Part shown: in pieces, positions 6,007 to 12,373 of the stretch
How the letters are laid out: each line of letters opens with the position of its first letter
Numbering within the stretch: the stretch's first letter is position 1
From: Marine Group II euryarchaeote MED-G33
Lineage (GTDB): Archaea > Thermoplasmatota > Poseidoniia > Poseidoniales > Thalassarchaeaceae
Length of the DNA: 12,773 bases
Reading direction: 5' to 3'
Assembly: GCA_949538655.1 (NCBI GenBank)
Contig: CATISE010000152.1
Coordinates: 1-12,773 of the forward strand
Position numbers and translations under genes: made by a program
Notes under the pieces: generated by a model
What the model was told of the DNA's origin: nothing
Databases searched by the model: none
What the model saw: the letters and a program-made list of their open reading frames with translations, nothing else

Positions 6007-6870
6007 ATGAAGGTCAAGACTTACGAACTCTCCAACACCATTGAAGTCGAAGAACTCGAAGCTGGTATCATCATCGATTACAGTATCGAAGCTGCTGACG
6101 GAAAGAACGTCACCCTTCCTGGTGCCTTTGAATCTGATTTCCGTCCGGATCTAATTCGCCGAGCGGTTCACTCCTCTCGCGCAAACCGTCGTCAGCCATA
6201 TGGACACCGTGAACACGGTGGAAAGCGTGCACCACAACCTGGTATGAAACACTCCGTCGAATGGTGGGGCAAGGGTCGTGGTGTCAGCCGTATCATGCGA
6301 AAGTCAGGCGCCCGTACCGGTGCTCAGAACCCTCACACACGCGGGGGCCGGCGCGCACACGGGCCAATGGTCCAGAAGGATTGGAGCCAGAAACTCAACA
6401 CCAAAGAAGCCAATGCGGCTCGCGATTCAGCGATTGCGGCAACTGCAGATTCAGAAATGGTTGCCGCTCGTGGTCACCGATTCAGCGACAATGTCCGCTT
6501 CCCAGTTGTTCTTGGCAGTTATTCAGAGGATGGAGAGGATTTCGATATCGAAAGCCTCCCTCTCGAGAAAGCCACCAAGAAATTCATTGCAATGATGGAA
6601 AGTATCGGCCTTGGCGACGATCTCATTCGCGCCAATGATGGTCGTAACATCCGTGCTGGAAAGGGTAAGATGCGCGGTCGTCGCCGTCGAACTCCCCGAA
6701 GTATCCTCTTGGTCGTCGCACAGCGCGACGCTCTAGCCAAGGCTGCGCGAAATGTCCCTGGAGTGGACGTTGCCGTCGCCAAGGACCTCTGCGCCGAGGA
6801 TTTGGCGCCTGGTGGTGACGCAGGACGCCTCACTGTTTGGACAAAGTCAGCTATCGAGGCACTGGAGTGA
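6007..6870 (+). CDS. rpl4: 50S ribosomal protein L4 (uL4)
   Basis: This 287-residue archaeal L4 binds 23S rRNA, with a basic loop lining the peptide exit tunnel. Recognisable parts are F-R-P-D-L-I-R-R-A-V (about 46-55), A-N-R-R-Q-P-Y-G, the tunnel loop (about 70-125, rich in G, R and H) and the C-terminal D-L-A-P-G-G-D-A-G-R-L-T-V-W-T. It is some 30-40 residues longer than typical archaeal L4, mostly through a longer N-terminus and loop. It begins 3 bp after the L3 stop, in the context GGGGGTGTGATGAATG. An out-of-frame ATG at 6003 lies 4 nt earlier. The tunnel-loop codons near 6340-6366 form a GC-rich patch. Confidence 0.96.
   Translation: MKVKTYELSNTIEVEELEAGIIIDYSIEAADGKNVTLPGAFESDFRPDLIRRAVHSSRANRRQPYGHREHGGKRAPQPGMKHSVEWWGKGRGVSRIMRKSGARTGAQNPHTRGGRRAHGPMVQKDWSQKLNTKEANAARDSAIAATADSEMVAARGHRFSDNVRFPVVLGSYSEDGEDFDIESLPLEKATKKFIAMMESIGLGDDLIRANDGRNIRAGKGKMRGRRRRTPRSILLVVAQRDALAKAARNVPGVDVAVAKDLCAEDLAPGGDAGRLTVWTKSAIEALE
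6864..6870 (+). promoter_or_regulatory. Shine-Dalgarno/stop overlap fixing the L23 start
   Basis: GGAGTGA contains the L4 TGA stop and lies 5 nt before ATG6876. The in-frame TTG at 6837 has no such signal and would add 13 residues unlike L23, so ATG6876 is chosen. Confidence 0.75.
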
Positions 6871-6875
6871 TTGAA

Positions 6876-7163
6876 ATGGATCCGTACAAAGTTATTCTAA
6901 TGCCTTGGATTACAGAGAAATCTCTCGAACAGCGCCGTGTAGCTGCTGAAGAGATTGGATACTACCAGAACAACAATCGTCTCGAGTTCATTGTTCGTCG
7001 TGAAGCCACAAAGGCAGATATCAAGGCAGCAATTGAAGATCTTCTTGAAGTCCGTGTGGCCAAAGTCAACACGCGTATCTGTAAGGAAGGCAAGCATGCG
7101 AGTGTCAAACTCGCTGAAGGTTACGATGCTGAAGAGACAGCACTCAAACTAGGAGCATTCTGA
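6876..7163 (+). CDS. rpl23: 50S ribosomal protein L23 (uL23)
   Basis: This 95-residue uL23 sits at the peptide-exit site on the large subunit, where signal recognition particle docks. M-D-P-Y-K-V-I-L-M-P-W-I-T-E-K-S is the archaeal N-terminus. R-L-E-F-I-V-R-R-E-A-T-K-A-D-I-K and V-A-K-V-N-T are the RNA-binding core, and Y-D-A-E-E-T-A-L-K-L-G-A-F is the usual end. About ten extra residues (Q-R-R-V-A-A-E-E-I-G, about 19-28) lie between the TEK motif and the first core strand, slightly longer than the common 81-86 residue form. Confidence 0.95.
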   Translation: MDPYKVILMPWITEKSLEQRRVAAEEIGYYQNNNRLEFIVRREATKADIKAAIEDLLEVRVAKVNTRICKEGKHASVKLAEGYDAEETALKLGAF

Positions 7164-7178
7164 TTGGAGGTGTGATGT

Positions 7179-7898
7179 ATGGGTAAGCGAATTCGTGCAC
7201 AGCGTCGAGGTTCATCACCAAAGAACCGGGTTAGAAGCCATCGGTTCCCTGGTGCAAACAGACTTCCTCGTAAGAATGATGAGATGGCTGAAGTCACTGA
7301 AATGATTCACAGTCCAGTCCATACTGGTCCTCTGGCCAAACTGAAGTTCGAAGATGGAACCACTGGCCACGTTGCAGCTACTGAAGGCATGTATGTTGGC
7401 CAGAAAATCGCTTTCGGCGAAAACGTCAGCCTCCGCCCTGGTAACGTGACCACATTGGAACAGATTCCTGAAGGAACAGCAATCGCCAACGTTGAATGCC
7501 GACCTGGTGACGGTGGTAAATTCGCCCGTTCAGGTGGTAACAATGCAATGCTTGAAACCCGTATGGGTGACAAGGTTCGTGTCCGCCTACCCAGTGGTAA
7601 CCTCAAGGATCTACCAGCCAAGTGTCGTGCAACCATCGGTGTTCTAGCAGGTCACGGCCGCACAGAAAAGCCTCTGATGAAGGCTGGTGCAGCATACTAC
7701 CGTGCCAAGGCACGAGGCAAACTCTACCCATCTGTCAGCGGTGTCGCCATGAATCCGGTCGATCACCCACACGGCGGTGGAAACCACCAAGCCGTTCACG
7801 GCCCGAACAGCGTCGCCCGAACAGCACCACCCGGCCAGAAGGTCGGACATATCGCCCCAAGCCGCACAGGACGCGGCCGAGGCAAGAGAAAGGAGTGA
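7179..7898 (+). CDS. rpl2: 50S ribosomal protein L2 (uL2)
   Basis: This 239-residue archaeal uL2 is required for subunit joining and peptidyl-transferase activity. The start M-G-K-R-I-R-A-Q-R-R-G, the domain stretch H-T-G-P-L-A-K-L-K-F-E-D-G, and V-A-M-N-P-V-D-H-P-H-G-G-G-N-H-Q (the highly conserved loop near the peptidyl-transferase centre) are all present. The C-terminus is basic (S-R-T-G-R-G-R-G-K-R-K-E). GGAGGTG at 7166-7172 lies 6 nt before ATG7179. A nearer ATG at 7175 opens only a three-codon out-of-frame ORF. The gap to L23 is 15 bp, the largest in the operon. Confidence 0.97.
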   Translation: MGKRIRAQRRGSSPKNRVRSHRFPGANRLPRKNDEMAEVTEMIHSPVHTGPLAKLKFEDGTTGHVAATEGMYVGQKIAFGENVSLRPGNVTTLEQIPEGTAIANVECRPGDGGKFARSGGNNAMLETRMGDKVRVRLPSGNLKDLPAKCRATIGVLAGHGRTEKPLMKAGAAYYRAKARGKLYPSVSGVAMNPVDHPHGGGNHQAVHGPNSVARTAPPGQKVGHIAPSRTGRGRGKRKE

Positions 7899-7904
7899 TT
7901 CTGA

Positions 7905-8429
7905 ATGGCACGTCGTAAGAAGAAGGTTATGCGTACACCCAAGGCAGCCCGCCGTGCAGCACGCAAGCGCCGCTCCGGTATCTCGGAACGCCGCAAGAAG
8001 GAATTCACCTATCGAGGTCACACAGTTGACGAACTCAAGGCGCTTCCAATTTTCTCTCCAGAAGAAGACCCAGATGCATTGTCTGTTGCTGGTGTAATGC
8101 CATCTCGTGTTCGACGCAGTATGAACCGTGGCTATGCAGTCGGTATTTCCAATGGTGGCTCAAATCTTGATGAAGAGCATTTCATCAACCGCCTACGTGA
8201 GGATCCTGGCAAGTCAATCAAGACCCACTGCCGCTCCCTATACATTCTACCCGAGATGGTTGGCCGTACGATTGGTGTCCACGATGGACGCGCTTTCAAG
8301 ATGGTCGATATCCTGCCCGAAATGCTCGGTCATGCTCTCGGTGAATACGCCCCAACCCGACGTAGTGTAACGCACACTGGCCCGGGTGTCGGAGCAACCA
8401 AGTCCAGTAAGCACGTAGCTCTGAAGTGA
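7905..8429 (+). CDS. rps19: 30S ribosomal protein S19 (uS19) with basic N-terminal extension
   Basis: This 174-residue uS19 lies in the head of the small subunit near the A-site finger and S13. The archaeal core begins at E-F-T-Y-R-G-H-T-V-D-E-L-K-A-L (33-47) and runs through H-C-R-S-L-Y-I-L-P-E-M-V-G (108-120) and I-G-V-H-D-G-R (123-129), ending in S-S-K-H-V-A-L-K. Ahead of the core are about 32 residues dominated by Lys and Arg (R-R-K-K-K, R-K-R-R), which many archaeal S19 proteins lack. The start is well supported: GGAGTGAT at 7892-7899, containing the L2 stop, lies 5 nt before ATG7905, and there is no alternative start with a better signal near residue 33. Confidence 0.95.
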   Translation: MARRKKKVMRTPKAARRAARKRRSGISERRKKEFTYRGHTVDELKALPIFSPEEDPDALSVAGVMPSRVRRSMNRGYAVGISNGGSNLDEEHFINRLREDPGKSIKTHCRSLYILPEMVGRTIGVHDGRAFKMVDILPEMLGHALGEYAPTRRSVTHTGPGVGATKSSKHVALK

Positions 8430-8438
8430 GGTGAAAAG

Positions 8439-8972
8439 ATGAGTAGAGATCGTTCCAAACCACAGCCAGGATATACGCAATTACTGCAGGGTGGACGCCT
8501 TGCTGTTGCACGTGCAGTCAACCGTGATGTCCACCACAAGCACTGCTATCAGATTGCACGCGCAGTCAAAGGCATGTATGCCGGCGATGCAGTTGAGTAT
8601 CTAGAAAAGGTCGTCAAGCAAGAAGTTGCCATCCCATACACACGTCGAAGCCGTGCTGGAAAGGGTGGTAACACAATGGCTGGTCACCGCAAGGGTAAGA
8701 TGGGGCCTGGTCGATATCCAAGAAACGCATCAATCGCTTTCATCAAACTCATCGAGAGTGCCATGGACAATGCACGACAGCATCACGAAGACATCGATGC
8801 TGAAGACATGGTCATCACGCACCTGGCCGCTCACCGTGGTCAGGTGAAGAAGGCCATGCGCCCTCGTGCGCGCGGGCGCGCAACACCCAGCAATCATTAC
8901 CAAGTCAACCTTGAGATTTTCATTGAAGACCTGAATGCCGATGAGGATGAGGACGAGGAGGATGATTACTGA
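8439..8972 (+). CDS. rpl22: 50S ribosomal protein L22 (uL22)
   Basis: This 177-residue archaeal uL22 binds 23S rRNA, with a hairpin reaching the exit tunnel. Q-I-A-R-A-V-K-G-M-Y-A-G-D-A-V-E-Y-L (38-55), G-P-G-R-Y-P (89-94) and R-P-R-A-R-G-R-A-T-P (the tunnel hairpin, about 142-151) are diagnostic. The last 15 residues are strongly acidic (D-E-D-E-D-E-E-D-D-Y). The codons of this tail supply GGAGGATGA, the Shine-Dalgarno for S3, and the stop overlaps the S3 start by one base. GAGGTGA at 8428-8434, which begins inside the S19 stop, precedes ATG8439. Confidence 0.96.
   Translation: MSRDRSKPQPGYTQLLQGGRLAVARAVNRDVHHKHCYQIARAVKGMYAGDAVEYLEKVVKQEVAIPYTRRSRAGKGGNTMAGHRKGKMGPGRYPRNASIAFIKLIESAMDNARQHHEDIDAEDMVITHLAAHRGQVKKAMRPRARGRATPSNHYQVNLEIFIEDLNADEDEDEEDDY
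8867..8882. repeat. Perfect GC-only inverted repeat within L22
   Basis: TGCGCGC (8867-8873) and GCGCGCA (8876-8882) are exact reverse complements with two bases between. It lies over the conserved R-A-R-G-R-A tunnel-loop codons, so coding constraint is the simplest explanation. Confidence 0.5.
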
Positions 8973-9751
8973 TGTCACAAAACAGTACAATTCGAAAATT
9001 CATTGATCGTAACGTCGAGCGTCAATTGGTTCGCGAGTACTTGCTCTCTAAGACCGAGCGAGCTGGATTCGGTGGACTTGATTTCCAGCGTACCCCTGAA
9101 GGCACAAAGGTGACACTTTCCGCAGAGCGTGTGGGAATGGTTATCGGTCGAAAGGGCAAGATCATCAATGAGTTGCAACGCAACCTACAGAACAATTTCA
9201 AACTCGATAATCCACGACTCGAAGTTGCGGAAATCGAGGCTCCAGAACTCAATGCCCAAGTGATGGCAAGCAAACTTGCCAGCGCACTTGAGCGTGGTTG
9301 GTATTTCCGTCGTGCAGGCCACTCTACTCTTCTCAACATCATGGACAAGGGTGCCAAAGGATGTTTGGTCGTCCTCAGTGGTAAACTGACAGGAAGCCGT
9401 AACAGAACGCAGAAGTTCCAAAAAGGCAACATCAAGTATTGTGGAGACACTGCTCTACAATTCATGGACATTGGAAAGGCTGTTTGTGTCAAGAAATTAG
9501 GTACAATCGGTTGCACTGTTGCAATTATGCAAGCAGATAGCAAACTCCCCCACGAGATTCGAATCAAAGAGCGCCACGAAGTTGGACTTTCACCACTTTC
9601 GGAGGTTGCCATCATATCGGAAGCAAGCGAAGAACTTCCAGAACCAATCGCTGAAGAGGCGCCAGCAGATGAAATCCTAGAAGAGGTCATCGAAGAAGCG
9701 GCACCTGTTGAAGAAGTGGTTGAATCTACAGATGAGGAGGCGACCGAATGA
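8972..9751 (+). CDS. rps3: 30S ribosomal protein S3 (uS3)
   Basis: This 259-residue archaeal uS3 lies at the mRNA entry channel of the small subunit. It has a KH domain with the G-R-K-G loop (59-62) in V-I-G-R-K-G-K-I-I. The C-terminal S3 domain follows, with G-K-L-T-G-S-R-N-R-T-Q-K-F, G-N-I-K-Y-C-G-D and L-P-H-E-I-R-I. Residues 217-259 form an acidic tail: 19 of 43 residues are Glu or Asp and none is Lys or Arg. The tail codons contain GGAGG, the Shine-Dalgarno for L29, whose ATG overlaps the S3 stop by four bases (ATGA). The start overlaps the L22 stop by one base. Confidence 0.96.
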   Translation: MSQNSTIRKFIDRNVERQLVREYLLSKTERAGFGGLDFQRTPEGTKVTLSAERVGMVIGRKGKIINELQRNLQNNFKLDNPRLEVAEIEAPELNAQVMASKLASALERGWYFRRAGHSTLLNIMDKGAKGCLVVLSGKLTGSRNRTQKFQKGNIKYCGDTALQFMDIGKAVCVKKLGTIGCTVAIMQADSKLPHEIRIKERHEVGLSPLSEVAIISEASEELPEPIAEEAPADEILEEVIEEAAPVEEVVESTDEEATE

Positions 9752-9951
9752 CACACCTCAAGTCCCGTGAAATCGACAACATGTCGGACGAGGCTCGTCA
9801 ATCTCGCCTGATCGAACTCCGTGAGGAAATGCTCCAGTTGCGCGCTCAGCAAGCGCTCGGAGGTTCCTCCTCTAACCTGGGTGCATACAAATCGACACGT
9901 CGGTCGATTGCACGCCTTTTGACAAAAATGAATGAAAAGAAGGAGTGATCA
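9748..9951 (+). CDS. rpl29: 50S ribosomal protein L29 (uL29)
   Basis: This small two-helix protein of about 66 residues sits near the exit tunnel beside L23. The pattern K-S-R-E-I-D-N-M-S-D-E, L-I-E-L-R-E-E-M-L-Q-L-R-A-Q-Q-A-L-G-G and S-T-R-R-S-I-A-R-L-L-T-K-M-N-E matches the family. It ends with K-K-E-TGA, the stop being part of GGAGTGATC, which serves aIF1 downstream. The coding end is at the TGA of 9946-9948; the interval is given a few bases past it. Confidence 0.9.
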
Positions 9952-9955
9952 CTGA

Positions 9956-10252
9956 ATGGCAATATGCAATCTGTGTGGACTCCCCGATGAACTATGTATT
10001 TGTCAAGAAATCGCAAAGGAGCAACAGAAAGCAATCATCAGTACAGTTCGAAGGAGGTATGGGAAAATGGTCACAATTGTAGAAGGTATCGATGATACAG
10101 CGATTGACATTAGCCAACTTGCCAAGATTCTGAAGAGTGCCTGCGCTAGCGGTGGCACGGTCAAGGGTCGAACAATTGAGCTTCAGGGTGAACACAAGAA
10201 ACGCGCAGCACAAGTTCTCAAGAAGAACGGATATCAAGTGGAGGTGCGCTGA
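9956..10252 (+). CDS. sui1: Translation initiation factor aIF1 (SUI1 family)
   Basis: This 98-residue archaeal aIF1, the eIF1/SUI1 relative, scans and proofreads start-codon pairing on the small subunit. The N-terminus carries C4-x2-C7-x6-C14-x-C16, the zinc-binding-like motif typical of archaeal aIF1. The SUI1 domain follows: R-R-R-Y-G-K-M-V-T-I-V-E-G (32-44), L-A-K-I-L-K-S-A-C-A-S-G-G-T-V-K-G (55-71) and I-E-L-Q-G-E-H (74-80). Its place between L29 and Rnp1 is the normal archaeal location. GGAGTGATC and ATG9956 are well spaced. Arg33 and Arg34 use AGG-AGG, creating an internal Shine-Dalgarno 9 nt before the in-frame ATG of Met38. The stop abuts the Rnp1 start directly. Confidence 0.95.
   Translation: MAICNLCGLPDELCICQEIAKEQQKAIISTVRRRYGKMVTIVEGIDDTAIDISQLAKILKSACASGGTVKGRTIELQGEHKKRAAQVLKKNGYQVEVR
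10053..10069 (+). promoter_or_regulatory. Internal Shine-Dalgarno plus in-frame ATG inside aIF1
   Basis: GGAGG at 10053-10057 is followed after 9 nt by ATG10067, in frame with aIF1 (Met38). Initiation here would give a 61-residue SUI1 core without the cysteine motif. Whether ribosomes use it cannot be seen from sequence. Confidence 0.4.
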
Positions 10253-10513
10253 ATGAGTGATAGTATCCACATGCCATTCTTGGCCAGAAACCTAACGGTG
10301 AAGGTCTCTCCAGATGCCCATTTGGTTGGGCTTACTGGAACCGTGGTTGGCGAAACTCGCCGAACCATTGCCCTCGACGTGGGCGGCGAGACCAAGACTC
10401 TCGCAAAGAACGTCATCGAGTTCACCCTTGACAACGAGGGGGAACTCATTCAGGGCGCCATGGTGTGTCAGCGTCCAGAAGATCGAATTCACCGAAACTA
10501 CCGGAGGAACTGA
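10253..10513 (+). CDS. rnp1: RNase P protein component 1 (Rnp1/Rpp29/Pop4)
   Basis: This 86-residue protein subunit of archaeal RNase P acts in tRNA 5'-end maturation. The Sm-like barrel shows V-G-L-T-G-T-V-V-G-E-T-R-R-T-I (24-38), corresponding to the family's G-x-x-G-x-V-V-x-E-T-x-x-T-l. It continues through K-T-L-A-K-N-V-I-E-F and the closing R-P-E-D-R-I-H. GGAGGTG at 10241-10247, inside the last aIF1 codons, serves ATG10253. A second Met at residue 7 is possible but has a poorer spacing. The last codons CGG-AGG in turn form the Shine-Dalgarno for S17. Confidence 0.93.
   Translation: MSDSIHMPFLARNLTVKVSPDAHLVGLTGTVVGETRRTIALDVGGETKTLAKNVIEFTLDNEGELIQGAMVCQRPEDRIHRNYRRN
10503..10507 (+). 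promoter_or_regulatory. Shine-Dalgarno site fixing the S17 start
   Basis: GGAGG, made from the penultimate Arg codons of Rnp1, lies 7 nt before ATG10515. It rules out the longer frame that opens at 10314, which would overlap nearly all of Rnp1. Confidence 0.75.
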
Positions 10514-10514
10514 A

Positions 10515-10847
10515 ATGCGAGACATCGGAGTAGACGTCAATCAGCCAACAGGCGAATGGGATGGCGATGAGAATTGCCCATTCTATGGTACCCTACGTCT
10601 TCGTGGCCAGATTATTGAAGGAACAATTGCCAAGGTTGGCATGCAGAAGTCGATTATCGTCAAGCGTGAACACATTCGTTACATGCCCAAGTTTGAGCGC
10701 TATGAGAAGCGTACACGTAGTTACGCAGCCCACCTTCCCACTTGTATCGGTGAAGTCAACGTAGGTGACAATGTTCGAATCATGGAATGCAGACCACTTT
10801 CAAAGACAATCACATTCTGTGTTATTGAAACGGAGGCGGGCGAATGA
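10515..10847 (+). CDS. rps17: 30S ribosomal protein S17 (uS17)
   Basis: This 110-residue uS17 is an OB-fold protein that binds 16S rRNA early in assembly. The archaeal N-terminus is present (M-R-D-I-G-V-D-V, with C-P-F-Y-G further on), then the core R-G-Q-I-I-E-G-T-I-A-K-V and K-F-E-R-Y-E-K-R-T-R-S-Y-A-A-H, and the finishing stretch V-G-D-N-V-R-I-M-E-C-R-P-L-S-K-T. It starts one base after the Rnp1 stop. Its own stop overlaps the L14 ATG by four bases, with GGAGG in the codons just before. Confidence 0.95.
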   Translation: MRDIGVDVNQPTGEWDGDENCPFYGTLRLRGQIIEGTIAKVGMQKSIIVKREHIRYMPKFERYEKRTRSYAAHLPTCIGEVNVGDNVRIMECRPLSKTITFCVIETEAGE

Positions 10848-11242
10848 GGGGAATCTCTTCCAAGGTCACCCGTGGTCTGCCTACACAGGCACGAATTCAG
10901 TGTGTAGACAACACAGGTGCAAAGATCGTCCAACTCATTTCTGTTTTGAACACGGGTGGTACCGCCCGTCGATATCCAGCCGGTGGTGTGGGTGATTTGG
11001 TCGTTGTAACGGTCAAAAAAGGAACACCAGAGACACGCCGACAAATTTTCCACGCAGTCATTGTAAGACAAAGACGCCCGTTCCGTCGACCAGATGGAAC
11101 CTGGGTTCAATTCGAAGACAATGCCTGTGTACTGGTCAATGAGCGTGGAGAAGTTCGCGGCTCTGACATCAAGGGACCTGTGAGCCGCGAAGCTGCAGAA
11201 CGCTGGCCCCGAATCGCCGCTACGGCGAAGCAAATTGTGTGA
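10844..11242 (+). CDS. rpl14: 50S ribosomal protein L14 (uL14)
   Basis: This 132-residue archaeal uL14 lies at the subunit interface, contacting the small subunit. I-Q-C-V-D-N-T-G-A-K-I-V-Q-L-I-S-V (18-34), G-D-L-V-V-V-T-V-K-K-G-T-P-E, V-I-V-R-Q-R-R-P-F-R-R-P-D-G-T and F-E-D-N-A-C-V-L-V-N (the uL14 signature) are all present. Its C-terminus G-P-V-S-R-E-A-A-E-R-W-P-R-I-A is normal. Start at ATGA overlap with S17. L24 follows after 10 bp. Confidence 0.97.
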   Translation: MRGISSKVTRGLPTQARIQCVDNTGAKIVQLISVLNTGGTARRYPAGGVGDLVVVTVKKGTPETRRQIFHAVIVRQRRPFRRPDGTWVQFEDNACVLVNERGEVRGSDIKGPVSREAAERWPRIAATAKQIV

Positions 11243-11252
11243 GGTGTAATGA

Positions 11253-11678
11253 ATGGTTAGTAAGTCCCCAAACAAGCAGCGAAAGACCGCAGCAAACGCC
11301 CCACTGCACCAGCAACGCAAGCGCCTACGTGCCCGTTGCCTAGATCCAAATTACAACAGTATCCGAAGCATTACAATTCGTGTCGGTGATGAAGTAGAGA
11401 TTCGCCGCGGTGACTTCGGTCACCCCAACTCACAGAAGGGTGAGAAAGGAAAGCGTCACGGAGAGGCACGTGGTAAAGCAGGTCACAGAGCCGCAGTTGC
11501 GAGTGTCAACACACAATCTGGACACATCATGATTGAAGGTGTTACACATTCCAAGGCAGATGGAAAGGACGAGGGTATTCCGATTCATGCATCCAATGTT
11601 GTTGTCGTCAAGATCGATGACAGCGATCCTCTCCGACTGAAGAAATTACAATCTCTAAATGGCGGTGATGACGAATGA
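11253..11678 (+). CDS. rpl24: 50S ribosomal protein L24 (uL24) with KOW insertion
   Basis: This 141-residue archaeal uL24 helps start large-subunit assembly and sits near the tunnel exit. The archaeal N-terminus Q-R-K-T-A-A-N-A-P-L-H-Q-Q-R-K, the KOW start V-G-D-E-V-E-I-R-R-G-D-F (44-55) and I-E-G-V-T-H-S-K-A-D-G (94-104) with I-P-I-H-A-S-N-V are clear. In most archaeal L24, the R-G-D-f is followed at once by G-K-x-G-K-V. Here about 24 residues rich in Gly, Lys, Arg and His (56-79) precede the strand A-V-A-S-V. GAGGTG at 11241-11246 precedes ATG11253; an out-of-frame ATG at 11249 opens only a three-codon ORF. The stop overlaps S4e by four bases. Confidence 0.93.
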   Translation: MVSKSPNKQRKTAANAPLHQQRKRLRARCLDPNYNSIRSITIRVGDEVEIRRGDFGHPNSQKGEKGKRHGEARGKAGHRAAVASVNTQSGHIMIEGVTHSKADGKDEGIPIHASNVVVVKIDDSDPLRLKKLQSLNGGDDE

Positions 11679-12373
11679 GCTCAAGTCACATGAAGCGTCT
11701 CGCAATGCCACGAAGTTGGCCATTGACTCGCAAGACTGACGTCTGGATTTCTCGACCACGCCCAAGCGGCCACCCCATCGAGAGATGCATGGCTCTAGGC
11801 GTTGTTCTACGAGACGTTCTTGGTGTCGCTCAATCCATGCGTGAAGCCAAGCGCGCTCTAGCCACTCGCAGAATTCTAGTCGATGGTCGTGTGACCACTG
11901 ACATGCGCCGAGGTGTTGGTGTGATGGATGTATTGAGTGTTGGTGATGATCACTATCGCTGTATCTTAGATGGCAACGGTAAGTTGCGATATGTCTCCAT
12001 TTCCGCAAAAGACGCAGGGCTCAAATTGTGCCGTGTTGACGGAAAGACGACCATCAAGGGTGGTGTTACACAGCTCAATCTACACGATGGTCGCAATATG
12101 TTGGTCGATGATGCCAACAAGTACAACACCATGGATACCCTTGTTGTTGAAGTTGGTTCTCAGAAGGTCAAGAAACATCACAAGTTCGAAACTGGTGCAA
12201 ACTGCTACCTCATTGGTGGTAGTCACATCGGTAGTACTGCCACAATGAGTGAGTATGTAGTCAAGCGTTCCAGCAAGGACAATGAAGTTCTCTTCGGAGA
12301 TTTCGGGACCATTGTGGATCACGTTTTCGTGGTCGGGGATGCAAGCCTACCTTTGGATGAGGTGAACGCATGA
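11675..12373 (+). CDS. rps4e: 30S ribosomal protein S4e (eS4)
   Basis: This 232-residue eS4 is found in archaea and eukaryotes only. Parts: N-terminal H-M-K-R-L-A-M-P-R-S-W-P (5-16), S4 RNA-binding region around A-L-A-T-R-R-I-L-V-D-G-R-V (61-73), central domain and a C-terminal KOW-like part containing G-G-S-H-I-G-S. Its ATG overlaps the L24 stop (ATGA), with GGTGATGA upstream as a Shine-Dalgarno. Its stop overlaps the L5 start in the same way, with GAGGTG in the last codons. Its presence between L24 and L5 is the standard archaeal arrangement. Confidence 0.95.
   Translation: MSSSHMKRLAMPRSWPLTRKTDVWISRPRPSGHPIERCMALGVVLRDVLGVAQSMREAKRALATRRILVDGRVTTDMRRGVGVMDVLSVGDDHYRCILDGNGKLRYVSISAKDAGLKLCRVDGKTTIKGGVTQLNLHDGRNMLVDDANKYNTMDTLVVEVGSQKVKKHHKFETGANCYLIGGSHIGSTATMSEYVVKRSSKDNEVLFGDFGTIVDHVFVVGDASLPLDEVNA

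Noticed and set aside
6837..6875. L23 starting at TTG6837
   Set aside because: The added residues do not look like L23 and would overlap L4; ATG6876 has a well-placed GGAGTGA.
10314..10514. Long N-terminal extension of S17
   Set aside because: It would overlap Rnp1 in another frame; the archaeal S17 N-terminus and GGAGG place the start at 10515.
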